Shown piece after piece: positions 21,754-26,655 of a stretch of DNA of 27,705 nucleotides. The first letter of the stretch is position 1; each line of letters opens with the position of its first letter. The position numbers and the translations under genes are program-made. The notes beneath the pieces are model-generated. The model had not been told where the DNA came from. It made no database searches and worked only from the letters and a program-made list of their open reading frames with translations. This DNA comes from a virus, in IMG/VR virus record IMGVR_UViG_3300032006_001707, positions 1 through 27,705 of that record. One strand, given 5' to 3'.

Positions 21754-22923
21754 ATGGCAGATGTACATAGAAATACAGATACTCGTGTTTGTGGAGCGAC
21801 TACAACTGTAGTCGGCAATATCGATGTCTTTGCTAACAATTTACTAGTATCTGTTAACGGCGATCCTAATTCACATGGTGCAGGGGAACTAATAGCCCAT
21901 TCAAATGAAGTATATGCCGATAACATTCTTACAGTAAATCATACACCAGATACAGCCAATGCAGATAATAAATGCCCTGTTCCACCACATTGTGCTCCAG
22001 AAACAGCTAAAGGATCTCCAAACGTATGCTCAGGAGATCCAAAAAAAGCCCCAATAGTTGTCCTACCACCACCTGTAGTAGCTAAAATAGAATTACAAGT
22101 TGAAACCTATCTTGCTGAGCCATATGTTCGTCCTCCAGGATATGTCCCTACTGAAGATGAAAAGCAACAGATGGAGGAAAATTTAGACGATACAGTAGAT
22201 GTTGAAGAAGGTGGAGATATAATTGCTGAAGAAGAACATCAAGTATATGAAGACGTGTGTCATCCATTTGACGGAGTATTAGATCAACATCTTTTAGAAT
22301 CATCAAAAGACTTATGGGATGAAACAGGTATGGATGCAAAATACATTGGTACATATCCTAATGGAGCATACGAGAACCCAAGTAATCCTAAAATTTTAAA
22401 GATATGGGATGATATAGGATTTAGAGGTAGCAAAGTTTGGGAAACTGATCAAACTGCATGGTGTATGGGTTATGTTAATTATGTTTTAAAGATGGGAGGC
22501 TACCAATGGTTCCAAACTTCTACGGCACTTCATGCTGATATAAAGAGAGATAAATTTGGATTTACAGAAATACCTTACGAAAACTGGGATGAAGCAAAAT
22601 GTGGTGATGTATGCCTTTGGAAATTTCCTAAAAAAAGGAAGACAAAGGGAAAGTGGGTAATTATACCAGGAGAATTTTCTTATCACGTAAACTTTCTTTA
22701 TACAAATAAAAACCAACGTATGTCATTTGTTGGTGGTAATCAAAAAGATGCGGCAAGTAGTGATAACAATCCATCAGGAGGAGCAGTAACTCATTCTTGG
22801 AGAGGATCAGCTGAAAGTCCTTTTAATAAAAAAGGCAAAAAAGATGGACTTGGTGATTATTTTTACAAAACTCGTGGACACGATACCAACTTAATTAAGA
22901 TTTTTAGACCAAAAAAGATATAA
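21754..22923 (+). CDS. PAAR-like tail-tip protein fused to a CHAP/NlpC-P60-type peptidoglycan hydrolase
   Basis: The 389-residue product has three parts. The N-terminus (about 1-95) resembles PAAR spike-tip proteins: short Gly/Asn/Val repeats (VNGDPNSHGAGELI) and scattered His/Cys (His75-79 region, Cys74, 80, 92) that could bind the apex metal. A Pro-rich acidic linker spans about 96-168. The C-terminal domain is a Cys-His hydrolase: TAWCMGYVNYVLK (Cys237), CGDVCLWK, YHVNFLYT (His311) and SFVGGNQ (324-330). This matches TIGR02594/CHAP-like proteins. It probably caps the baseplate spike and cuts peptidoglycan during entry. It would be late and leaderless. Confidence 0.72.
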   Translation: MADVHRNTDTRVCGATTTVVGNIDVFANNLLVSVNGDPNSHGAGELIAHSNEVYADNILTVNHTPDTANADNKCPVPPHCAPETAKGSPNVCSGDPKKAPIVVLPPPVVAKIELQVETYLAEPYVRPPGYVPTEDEKQQMEENLDDTVDVEEGGDIIAEEEHQVYEDVCHPFDGVLDQHLLESSKDLWDETGMDAKYIGTYPNGAYENPSNPKILKIWDDIGFRGSKVWETDQTAWCMGYVNYVLKMGGYQWFQTSTALHADIKRDKFGFTEIPYENWDEAKCGDVCLWKFPKKRKTKGKWVIIPGEFSYHVNFLYTNKNQRMSFVGGNQKDAASSDNNPSGGAVTHSWRGSAESPFNKKGKKDGLGDYFYKTRGHDTNLIKIFRPKKI

Positions 22924-22945
22924 TGGCGAAGTAAATAGCCATTTT
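22922..22945 (+). terminator. Weak terminator-like hairpin
   Basis: AATGGC and GCCATT form a 6-bp stem with a 10-nt loop followed by TT. It overlaps the stop of the PAAR-CHAP gene. The T-run is short, so function is uncertain. Confidence 0.35.
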
Positions 22946-23022
22946 AGGCGTTTTAAAGCCACTTTCTGCATTAAATAATATTAATAACTATACATAATTA
23001 TACAAACAGGAGATTAAACATT

Positions 23023-23199
23023 ATGTCAACTCATGAAGAAATTGTTCAAGCATATGAGTCTTACTTAAAAGAATCAGAATCATTTGAACAGAAAAATGTT
23101 AAAGCCGCGGCGGCTAGGGCACGTAAGGCATTAGGTAACTTGGGCAAATTAGCAAAAGGTCGTAGAAAAGAAATTCAAGATCGAAAAAATTCCCTTTAG
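23023..23199 (+). CDS. Small basic helical protein
   Basis: The 58-residue product begins MSTHEEIVQAYESYLKESE and has a Lys/Ala/Arg-rich C-terminal half (NVKAAAARARKALGNLG, KGRRKEIQDRKN). It is probably a helical nucleic-acid-binding or scaffold peptide, but no family is certain. The start has a good CAGGAG site 10 nt upstream. The gene stands alone between the PAAR-CHAP gene and a large inverted repeat that begins 9 nt after its stop. Confidence 0.75.
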   Translation: MSTHEEIVQAYESYLKESESFEQKNVKAAAARARKALGNLGKLAKGRRKEIQDRKNSL

Positions 23200-23207
23200 A
23201 CTATAAT

Positions 23208-23253
23208 TAACACAAATATAGCATAGGTAGTCAACTTGTGCTATATTGTGTTA
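23208..23253. repeat. Large imperfect inverted repeat between the basic-peptide and cold-shock genes
   Basis: TAACACAAATATAGCA (23208-23223) pairs with TGCTATATTGTGTTA (23239-23253) over 15 bp with one bulged A and a 15-nt loop. No T-run follows, so it is not a classic terminator. TATATTGTGTTATA at its end (23242-23255) also occurs in the tmRNA promoter (24438-24451). Confidence 0.75.
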
Positions 23254-23282
23254 TATCTGTATTAAATTTCACACAATTGTTG

Positions 23283-23289
23283 ATAAATA
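23283..23289 (+). promoter_or_regulatory. T4-like late promoter motif for the cold-shock gene
   Basis: ATAAATAT lies 54 nt upstream of the cold-shock ATG. It is followed at 23294-23318 by a perfect 9-bp hairpin (TATAAACAA/TTGTTTATA, 7-nt loop) that would form the 5' end of the leader. Confidence 0.4.
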
Positions 23290-23293
23290 TTTC

Positions 23294-23318
23294 TATAAAC
23301 AAGTTCAATTTGTTTATA
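23294..23318 (+). promoter_or_regulatory. Leader hairpin of the cold-shock gene
   Basis: A 9-bp AT-rich perfect stem lies 25 nt upstream of the ATG. Cold-shock gene leaders are often structured and temperature-responsive, but whether this one acts that way is unknown. Confidence 0.45.
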
Positions 23319-23343
23319 ACTACACAAGGACAACATAATACAT

Positions 23344-23568
23344 ATGAGTAAGATGACTGGAAAATTAAAATGGTTTGACGCCAAAAAGGGCTATGGGTTT
23401 ATAACACCTGATGATGGTGGCAAAGACGTTTTTATTCACATCTCTGCATTTGAGCAGGCACACATAACTAACATTCGTGATAAGATGGTTTTAGAATATG
23501 AGCTAGTAGATAATCGCGGGCGTGAGATTGCTGGCAATATAACCCAACCCGATAATTTCAATAGATAA
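23344..23568 (+). CDS. Cold-shock domain protein (CspA-like)
   Basis: The 74-residue single-domain protein has [16 protein letters not shown] with RNP1 (KGYGFI), followed by KDVFIHIS with RNP2 (VFIHI). The OB-fold ends at EIAGNITQP. It is full length for the CspA family, which binds single-stranded nucleic acid and melts RNA structure. The ATG at 23344 has an ACAAGGACA site upstream. It may act as an RNA chaperone supporting phage mRNA translation and lies close to bL12, tmRNA and tRNA genes. It converges with a minus-strand gene after 4 nt. Confidence 0.93.
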   Translation: MSKMTGKLKWFDAKKGYGFITPDDGGKDVFIHISAFEQAHITNIRDKMVLEYELVDNRGREIAGNITQPDNFNR

Positions 23569-23572
23569 TAAT

Positions 23573-23761
23573 CTAATCGCAATTAATACTACGAAATGGA
23601 ATTGGCTTACCTTCTGAGTCAACTATTAATTCATCGTTAGCTGAACCGCATAGTAATTTCTTACCATTGGTGCTTACAAACATCGTTGGTTTAATCTCAT
23701 GACCATTTAAGTATCGTTTGTTATTAACGGAAACGAACCCTCGTTTTTTAATTCCTGCCAT
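23573..23761 (-). CDS. Small unknown protein
   Basis: The 62-residue product begins MAGIKKRGFVSVNNKRYLNG and has a beta-rich pattern with repeated Asn-Gly/Lys turns (STNGKKLLCGSAND, DSEGKPIPF). Two Cys are present. No family was recognised. The start is supported by AGAGGG 4 nt before the ATG on the minus strand. It is 15 nt downstream of bL12 and is probably cotranscribed with it, so it may share a ribosome-related role. That is only positional inference. Confidence 0.7.
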   Translation of the reverse strand: MAGIKKRGFVSVNNKRYLNGHEIKPTMFVSTNGKKLLCGSANDELIVDSEGKPIPFRSINCD

Positions 23762-23776
23762 TTGCCCTCTTTTTCT

Positions 23777-24157
23777 TTATTTCAGTTCAACAGTTCCACC
23801 AGCTTCAACTAAAGCAGTTTTACACGCTTCAGCTTTATCTTTGTCTACTTCTTCTAGTACAGCTTTTGGTCCTTCTGCACAACCTTCAACAAAGTTTTTG
23901 GCTTCTAATAACCCTAGGTCCATAAACTCTCTGACCTTTTTAAGAACAGCAATTTTCTTATCAGCGGCAAACCCTGTTAACATTACCGTTGCTGTATCTT
24001 TGACTTCTTCGACTGGTGCTTGTACTTGAGCTGGTTGGCTCATTAAAGCATCTAAGTCTAGCCCCCATGCCTTTTCTAACTTCTTAGCTAGTTCGCCAGC
24101 TTCAACAACATTTAAGTTGCCCAACTGTTTTACTAATGTATCTAAATCACTTGACAT
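23777..24157 (-). CDS. rplL: Ribosomal protein bL12 (L7/L12)
   Basis: The 126-residue product is a complete bL12. It has the N-terminal dimerisation/L10-binding helices (TLVKQLGNLNVVEAGELAKKLEKAWG, read in parts, residues 7-32), a Gln/Ala/Pro/Val hinge (about 40-52) and the C-terminal factor-binding domain. The latter has KKIAVLKKVREFMDLGLLEAKNFV (helices alpha4-5) and ends in VEAGGTVELK. Host bL12 forms the ribosomal stalk that recruits EF-Tu, EF-G and IF2. Because the N-terminal domain is intact, the phage copy could replace host L12 on ribosomes. Viral bL12 genes have been reported in marine phages. The SD is AAGGA. It is oriented away from the tmRNA gene. Confidence 0.93.
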   Translation of the reverse strand: MSSDLDTLVKQLGNLNVVEAGELAKKLEKAWGLDLDALMSQPAQVQAPVEEVKDTATVMLTGFAADKKIAVLKKVREFMDLGLLEAKNFVEGCAEGPKAVLEEVDKDKAEACKTALVEAGGTVELK

Positions 24158-24192
24158 TGGATCCTTTTTAATGTATAGTTATCCATATACGA

Positions 24193-24199
24193 ATAAATA
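24193..24199 (+). promoter_or_regulatory. T4-like late promoter motif
   Basis: ATAAATAC lies in the divergent region between bL12 (minus) and two tiny plus-strand genes, 34 nt before the ATG at 24234. Confidence 0.4.
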
Positions 24200-24233
24200 C
24201 TGGTGAAATTAGATGTACAACCGGAGATTTGAT

Positions 24234-24302
24234 ATGGAAATTGAATTTATAGAGGCTCGAGATGAAGAGCCTGCGAGTATGGTGCAAAGGGAAATTGGCT
24301 AA
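24234..24302 (+). CDS. Tiny acidic peptide (22 residues)
   Basis: The peptide begins MEIEFIEARDEEP and ends at TAA 24300-24302. It has a good SD (CCGGAGA, 6-nt spacing) and lies downstream of a late-type motif. It overlaps the start of a small membrane protein in another frame, so it may serve as a coupling leader peptide. It is too short to be certain. Confidence 0.45.
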   Translation: MEIEFIEARDEEPASMVQREIG

Positions 24303-24417
24303 AGTTAAACCTTTGATGCCCTGGATGTTAAGAGCTTATATACTTTGGAGTATAATAGCCGACCTTACCCTCTTGGGTGGAATACTGTATCTTGCCATTT
24401 ACGGTGTACCTTTCTAA
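24262..24417 (+). CDS. Small single-span membrane protein (51 residues)
   Basis: The product has a basic N-terminus (MKSLRVWCKGKLAKVK) and then one long hydrophobic stretch (WMLRAYILWSIIADLTLLGG, continuing ILYLAIYGV) consistent with one or two membrane helices. It ends GVPF. The start is inside the preceding tiny ORF with only a weak GAGG upstream, so translation is probably coupled. The stop is 7 nt before the tmRNA promoter. Such small basic-hydrophobic peptides are common phage-host takeover or toxin-like proteins, but no family is known. Confidence 0.55.
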   Translation: MKSLRVWCKGKLAKVKPLMPWMLRAYILWSIIADLTLLGGILYLAIYGVPF

Positions 24418-24424
24418 TCGGCAC

Positions 24425-24455
24425 TTGACCTTTCTATTATATTGTGTTATAAATA
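24425..24455 (+). promoter_or_regulatory. tmRNA promoter (sigma70-like, overlapping a late motif)
   Basis: TTGACC (24425-24430) and TATAAA (24448-24453) are 17 nt apart. The -10 extends to TATAAATA (24448-24455), a perfect match to the T4 late promoter consensus. The tmRNA could therefore be made both by the unmodified host polymerase and by a late-modified one. Confidence 0.7.
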
Positions 24456-24522
24456 CACTTGTTAACGTTGAAGCTACACAAAGCTAAACAAGACGCGGGT
24501 TCAATTCCCGCCACCTCCACCA

Positions 24523-24568
24523 AATTGGAGCATCCGCGGAGTATATATTTTCCGCAAGTATACAGTCC
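24523..24568 (+). other. Excised spacer of the permuted tmRNA
   Basis: These 46 nt lie between the encoded CCA of the acceptor piece and the first G of the coding piece. They contain short complementary segments (TCCGCGGA; GTATA/TATAC), suggesting a folded precursor loop. It is expected to be removed by the tRNA-processing nucleases that make the mature CCA and 5' ends. Confidence 0.75.
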
Positions 24569-24806
24569 GGGGGTGAACTGGGATCGATTGGTAGTGTATA
24601 GTGTACGTGGAGTTGCCCGTAAGACACGACGGCCTCAACCTAGCGGTTGTTGGAATTAGTTCGAACACTATAAATGCTAACTTAAAAGCATCAGGTAATG
24701 TAACCTTTGTTGATTTCAAAGCGAAATTACCGACAAATGAACAGGTGTTTGCCTTAGCGGCATAGCTTGTACGGAGTTTGACCTACTTGGCAACAGGACA
24801 GGTTGG

Positions 24807-24834
24807 GATTGGGCCTTCGGGCCCAATCTTTTTC
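24807..24834 (+). terminator. Rho-independent terminator of the tmRNA
   Basis: GATTGGGCC-TTCG-GGCCCAATC is a perfect 9-bp stem with a UUCG tetraloop (24807-24828), followed by TTTTTCTT. Confidence 0.95.
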
Positions 24835-24863
24835 TTGACATCCTCTAAATTTTATATTATTAT
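24835..24863 (+). promoter_or_regulatory. Possible sigma70-like promoter behind the tmRNA terminator
   Basis: TTGACA (24835-24840), a 17-nt spacer and TATTAT (24858-24863) follow the terminator directly. Its transcript would run antisense through the minus-strand gene 24869-25117 before reaching the HNH gene. Confidence 0.45.
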
Positions 24864-24868
24864 AACAG

Positions 24869-25117
24869 CTACTTTTTTAAATGGTCTTTAGCTATGTCGT
24901 ACCAATACACACCACTATCGCGAAGCAGTTCATTAGCAGTACGTAATTTTTCTAATCGTCTACATAAAACACCAAGTTTATATTCACTTAATGGTTTATC
25001 GTCTTCGCATAATATCGTTAGTCTTTTTAGAACATCATCAATTGCAGGGCAAGTGATGTCAGGAACTTTTGGCGCATTTCTTTTAAGTCTACGCCACTCA
25101 GCGTTAGTAAGGGTCAT
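24869..25117 (-). CDS. Small unknown helical protein
   Basis: The 82-residue product begins MTLTNAEWRRLKRNAPKVPD, is rich in Leu, Arg and Asp, and contains KLRTANELLRDSGVYWYDI near the end. Two Cys lie in the middle. No family was recognised. The start is well supported by a strong AAGGAGGG site 4-5 nt before the ATG on the minus strand. It is opposite to its neighbours and lies between the tmRNA terminator and the HNH gene. A plus-strand promoter-like sequence at 24835 would make antisense RNA to it. Confidence 0.75.
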   Translation of the reverse strand: MTLTNAEWRRLKRNAPKVPDITCPAIDDVLKRLTILCEDDKPLSEYKLGVLCRRLEKLRTANELLRDSGVYWYDIAKDHLKK

Positions 25118-25204
25118 AGCACCCTCCTTTAGGTTTGCATTATTATTTAAAACCAGTTGTAAACAACTTATGTACTCTTATTATTAAATAATTTGGAGAT
25201 TAGA

Positions 25205-25594
25205 ATGATAGATCATAATAATAGAATTTGTATTGAAAAAGGATGTGATAAGTTAGGACAACACATGGGGCTCTATCTAAAAGATGGTACTCCTAGACGT
25301 AGAAACAGATGTGACATACATCATAAGATTAATATTCAATACGGTGCTGGATTATATATGGGCCATCGAAAAACCTACTGTGAAAATAAAGATAAACGGT
25401 TAGGATTTAAATGTACAACTAATGTTATTTGGCAAGGAATGTTAGATGTAGATCATATAGATGGAAACCATAATAATAATCATCCAGATAATTTGCAAAC
25501 ACTTTGCAAATGCTGTCATGCGTATAAAACTATTATAAATGAAGACTGGAAAAAATCGGTTGACAATAACTTCGAAAAGTTATATAATGCTTAA
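25205..25594 (+). CDS. HNH endonuclease
   Basis: The 129-residue product has the HNH core LDVDHIDGNHNNNHPDNLQTLC in two parts, with the catalytic His in DHIDG and Asn/His at NHNNNHPDN. It also has paired cysteine knuckles (CIEKGC, YCENK, LCKCCH) suited to zinc binding. The ATG at 25205 has GGAG 6 nt upstream, so an upstream TTG at 25193 was rejected. Free-standing HNH enzymes in T4-like phages often act as homing endonucleases, and its location between RNA genes fits a mobile insertion. No intron is evident. Its last codons contain the tRNA-Ala promoter. Confidence 0.85.
   Translation: MIDHNNRICIEKGCDKLGQHMGLYLKDGTPRRRNRCDIHHKINIQYGAGLYMGHRKTYCENKDKRLGFKCTTNVIWQGMLDVDHIDGNHNNNHPDNLQTLCKCCHAYKTIINEDWKKSVDNNFEKLYNA
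25560..25588 (+). promoter_or_regulatory. Perfect sigma70 promoter for tRNA-Ala/tRNA-Asp
   Basis: TTGACA (25560-25565), a 17-nt spacer and TATAAT (25583-25588) match both consensus hexamers. It lies inside the 3' end of the HNH gene. Predicted transcription starts about 9 nt before tRNA-Ala. Confidence 0.85.
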
Positions 25595-25603
25595 ATAATG
25601 AAT

Positions 25604-25679
25604 GGGGCTGTAGCTCAGTTGGGAGAGCATCTGATTTGCATTCAGAGGGTCGCAGGTTCGACTCCTGTCAGCTCCACCA
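25604..25679 (+). tRNA. tRNA-Ala (TGC)
   Basis: A 76-nt cloverleaf has 5' GGGGCTG paired with CAGCTCC, including the G3.U70 alanine determinant, discriminator A and encoded CCA. The anticodon stem TCTGA/TCAGA carries TTTGCAT, giving anticodon TGC at 25637-25639. The T arm is CGCAG-GTTCGAC-TCCTG type. It shares its amino acid with the phage tmRNA. Confidence 0.97.
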
Positions 25680-25689
25680 TGTATTTTAC

Positions 25690-25765
25690 GGTCCGGTAGT
25701 AAAGCGGTTAATACGCCCGCCTGTCACGCGGGAGATCATGGGTTCGATTCCCATCCGGACCGCCA
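25690..25765 (+). tRNA. tRNA-Asp (GTC)
   Basis: A 76-nt cloverleaf has acceptor GGTCCGG paired with CCGGACC, discriminator G and encoded CCA. The anticodon stem CCCGC/GCGGG holds CTGTCAC, giving anticodon GTC at 25723-25725. It lies 10 nt after tRNA-Ala, so the two are cotranscribed. Its GC-rich stems stand out against the AT-rich genome. Confidence 0.97.
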
Positions 25766-25782
25766 AATAATTCGAGGTTGTT

Positions 25783-26154
25783 ATGAAACAACTAAATTTT
25801 AACAAAGGTGATGTAATTTTAAAAGAAGGTGAAATTAGCGACAATGCTTTTATTGTATTGGACGGTGCAGTTTCAGTAACAAAAGCTATGCCTGATGGAA
25901 CCGAAAAAGAATTAGCTATTCTAGAAAAAAATTCAATTTTTGGTGAGTGTGGATTAGTAGACTCATTACCTAGAACGGCAACGTGTCGAGCACACACAAA
26001 TAATTTAATAGTTGGAGTTGTAACTAAAGAAAATTATGCCCAACTTGTTAAACACAAACCCGACTCTCTTTTACCAATCTTACGTATTATCACGCAACGA
26101 ATGAGAGATACATTAGAGTTTGTAGACCAGATATACGGTACAATAAAGAAATAG
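25783..26154 (+). CDS. Stand-alone cyclic-nucleotide-binding (CRP/cNMP) domain protein
   Basis: The 123-residue product is a single cNMP-binding beta-roll. FNKGDVILKEGEISDNAFIVLDG (in parts, residues 6-28) is followed by the phosphate-binding cassette FGECGLVDSLPRTATCRA (53-70), with Glu55 and Arg64 in the positions that contact the cyclic phosphate and ribose. A helical tail (about 95-123) follows. There is no DNA-binding helix-turn-helix and no kinase or channel part. It could sense or sequester a cyclic nucleotide. Whether it binds cAMP, cGMP or a defence signal is unknown. It starts 17 nt after tRNA-Asp with a weak GAGG upstream. Confidence 0.85.
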   Translation: MKQLNFNKGDVILKEGEISDNAFIVLDGAVSVTKAMPDGTEKELAILEKNSIFGECGLVDSLPRTATCRAHTNNLIVGVVTKENYAQLVKHKPDSLLPILRIITQRMRDTLEFVDQIYGTIKK

Positions 26155-26172
26155 TCAGAAGGAACATAAATC

Positions 26173-26631
26173 GTGCTACGAGACAACCCAATCGGTGTGA
26201 TTACGGATCAAAGGTATTATAACCCTACCGAACGTATCTTTGACGCCCTTGAACGAGTTGCTATTGATAGTGAAGGACTTGCTGGTCGTTTTAAACTAGC
26301 TAGTGCAATAGTGTATAGAAAAAATATTATTACTATTGGAACTAACAGTTATAAAACACATCCTATAATGAATGAGTACGGAGTAAACGATTCAGCAATT
26401 TATCTTCATGCAGAAATAGATGCTCTTAATAAAGCATTAAGATTTGTACAAGAAGATCAACTTGCAAAATGTGATTTATATGTATTGCGAGTTAAACGTG
26501 AAGATGGATTTGGTTCTGCATGGATTCGCGGCCTAGCAAAACCCTGCGACGGCTGTATGAAAGCTATAGAACGATATAAAATTAAGAATGTTTACTATAC
26601 CAAAGATTATATAATGCAAATAAATAACTGA
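26173..26631 (+). CDS. Cytidine/deoxycytidylate deaminase-family protein
   Basis: The 152-residue product has the zinc deaminase signature H79-A-E81 in LHAEIDAL and P-C125-D-G-C128 in KPCDGCMKA. This gives the complete His/Cys/Cys site and the proton-shuttle Glu. The first strand pair (FKLASAIVYRKN, IITIGTNSYKTHP) matches the fold. It is closer to the dCMP-deaminase branch in the PCxxC spacing, but the substrate cannot be assigned. A role in pyrimidine dNTP supply beside nrdAB is plausible. The GTG start is preceded by AGAAGGAA. A late-type motif lies in its last codons. Confidence 0.75.
   Translation: MLRDNPIGVITDQRYYNPTERIFDALERVAIDSEGLAGRFKLASAIVYRKNIITIGTNSYKTHPIMNEYGVNDSAIYLHAEIDALNKALRFVQEDQLAKCDLYVLRVKREDGFGSAWIRGLAKPCDGCMKAIERYKIKNVYYTKDYIMQINN
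26620..26626 (+). promoter_or_regulatory. T4-like late promoter motif for the thermonuclease gene
   Basis: ATAAATAA lies in the last codons of the deaminase gene, 29 nt before the thermonuclease ATG, which has an AAAGGAA site. Confidence 0.35.
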
Positions 26632-26655
26632 GTAGTTAATCGAAAGGAACTATTC

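Larger units (their letters stand above)
24460..24834 (+). ncRNA. ssrA: Circularly permuted (two-piece) tmRNA
   Basis: The gene order is acceptor piece, spacer, coding piece. The acceptor piece ends with a T arm GCGGG-TTCAATT-CCCGC (24495-24511), acceptor strand CACCTCC (24512-24518), discriminator A and encoded CCA (24520-24522). After a 46-nt spacer, the coding piece starts GGGGGTG (24569-24575), which pairs fully with CACCTCC, including a G3.U70 wobble that specifies alanine. A D-loop-like AACTGGGATCGATTGG follows. The resume codon is GCT (24676), and the tag runs ANLKASGNVT to QVFALAA, stopping at TAG 24763-24765 (29 codons). A strong terminator ends the transcript. Processing would remove the spacer to give two base-paired RNAs. 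Permuted tmRNAs are known in alphaproteobacteria and some cyanobacteria. The exact 5' start is approximate. Confidence 0.9.

Noticed and set aside
23718-24029. 103-codon plus-strand frame opposite bL12
   Set aside because: It is antisense to a clear ribosomal-protein gene and has no recognisable features.
24459-24659. Open frame of 66 codons on the plus strand
   Set aside because: It runs through the tmRNA acceptor piece, spacer and coding-piece 5' end. Its peptide looks like translated structured RNA and it has no ribosome site.
24894-25187. 97-codon plus-strand frame opposite 24869-25117
   Set aside because: The minus-strand gene has a strong AAGGAGGG site, while this frame has none and no domain.
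23573-25594. Integrated prophage or host boundary suggested by the bL12, tmRNA and tRNA genes
   Set aside because: No attachment repeats, integrase or host operon context is visible. Codon use and late-type motifs continue on both sides, so the genes look like phage cargo.
25205-25594. Intron-encoded HNH interrupting a gene
   Set aside because: No split coding sequence is recognisable on either side. The neighbours are complete genes and a complete tRNA, so a free-standing endonuclease is simpler.
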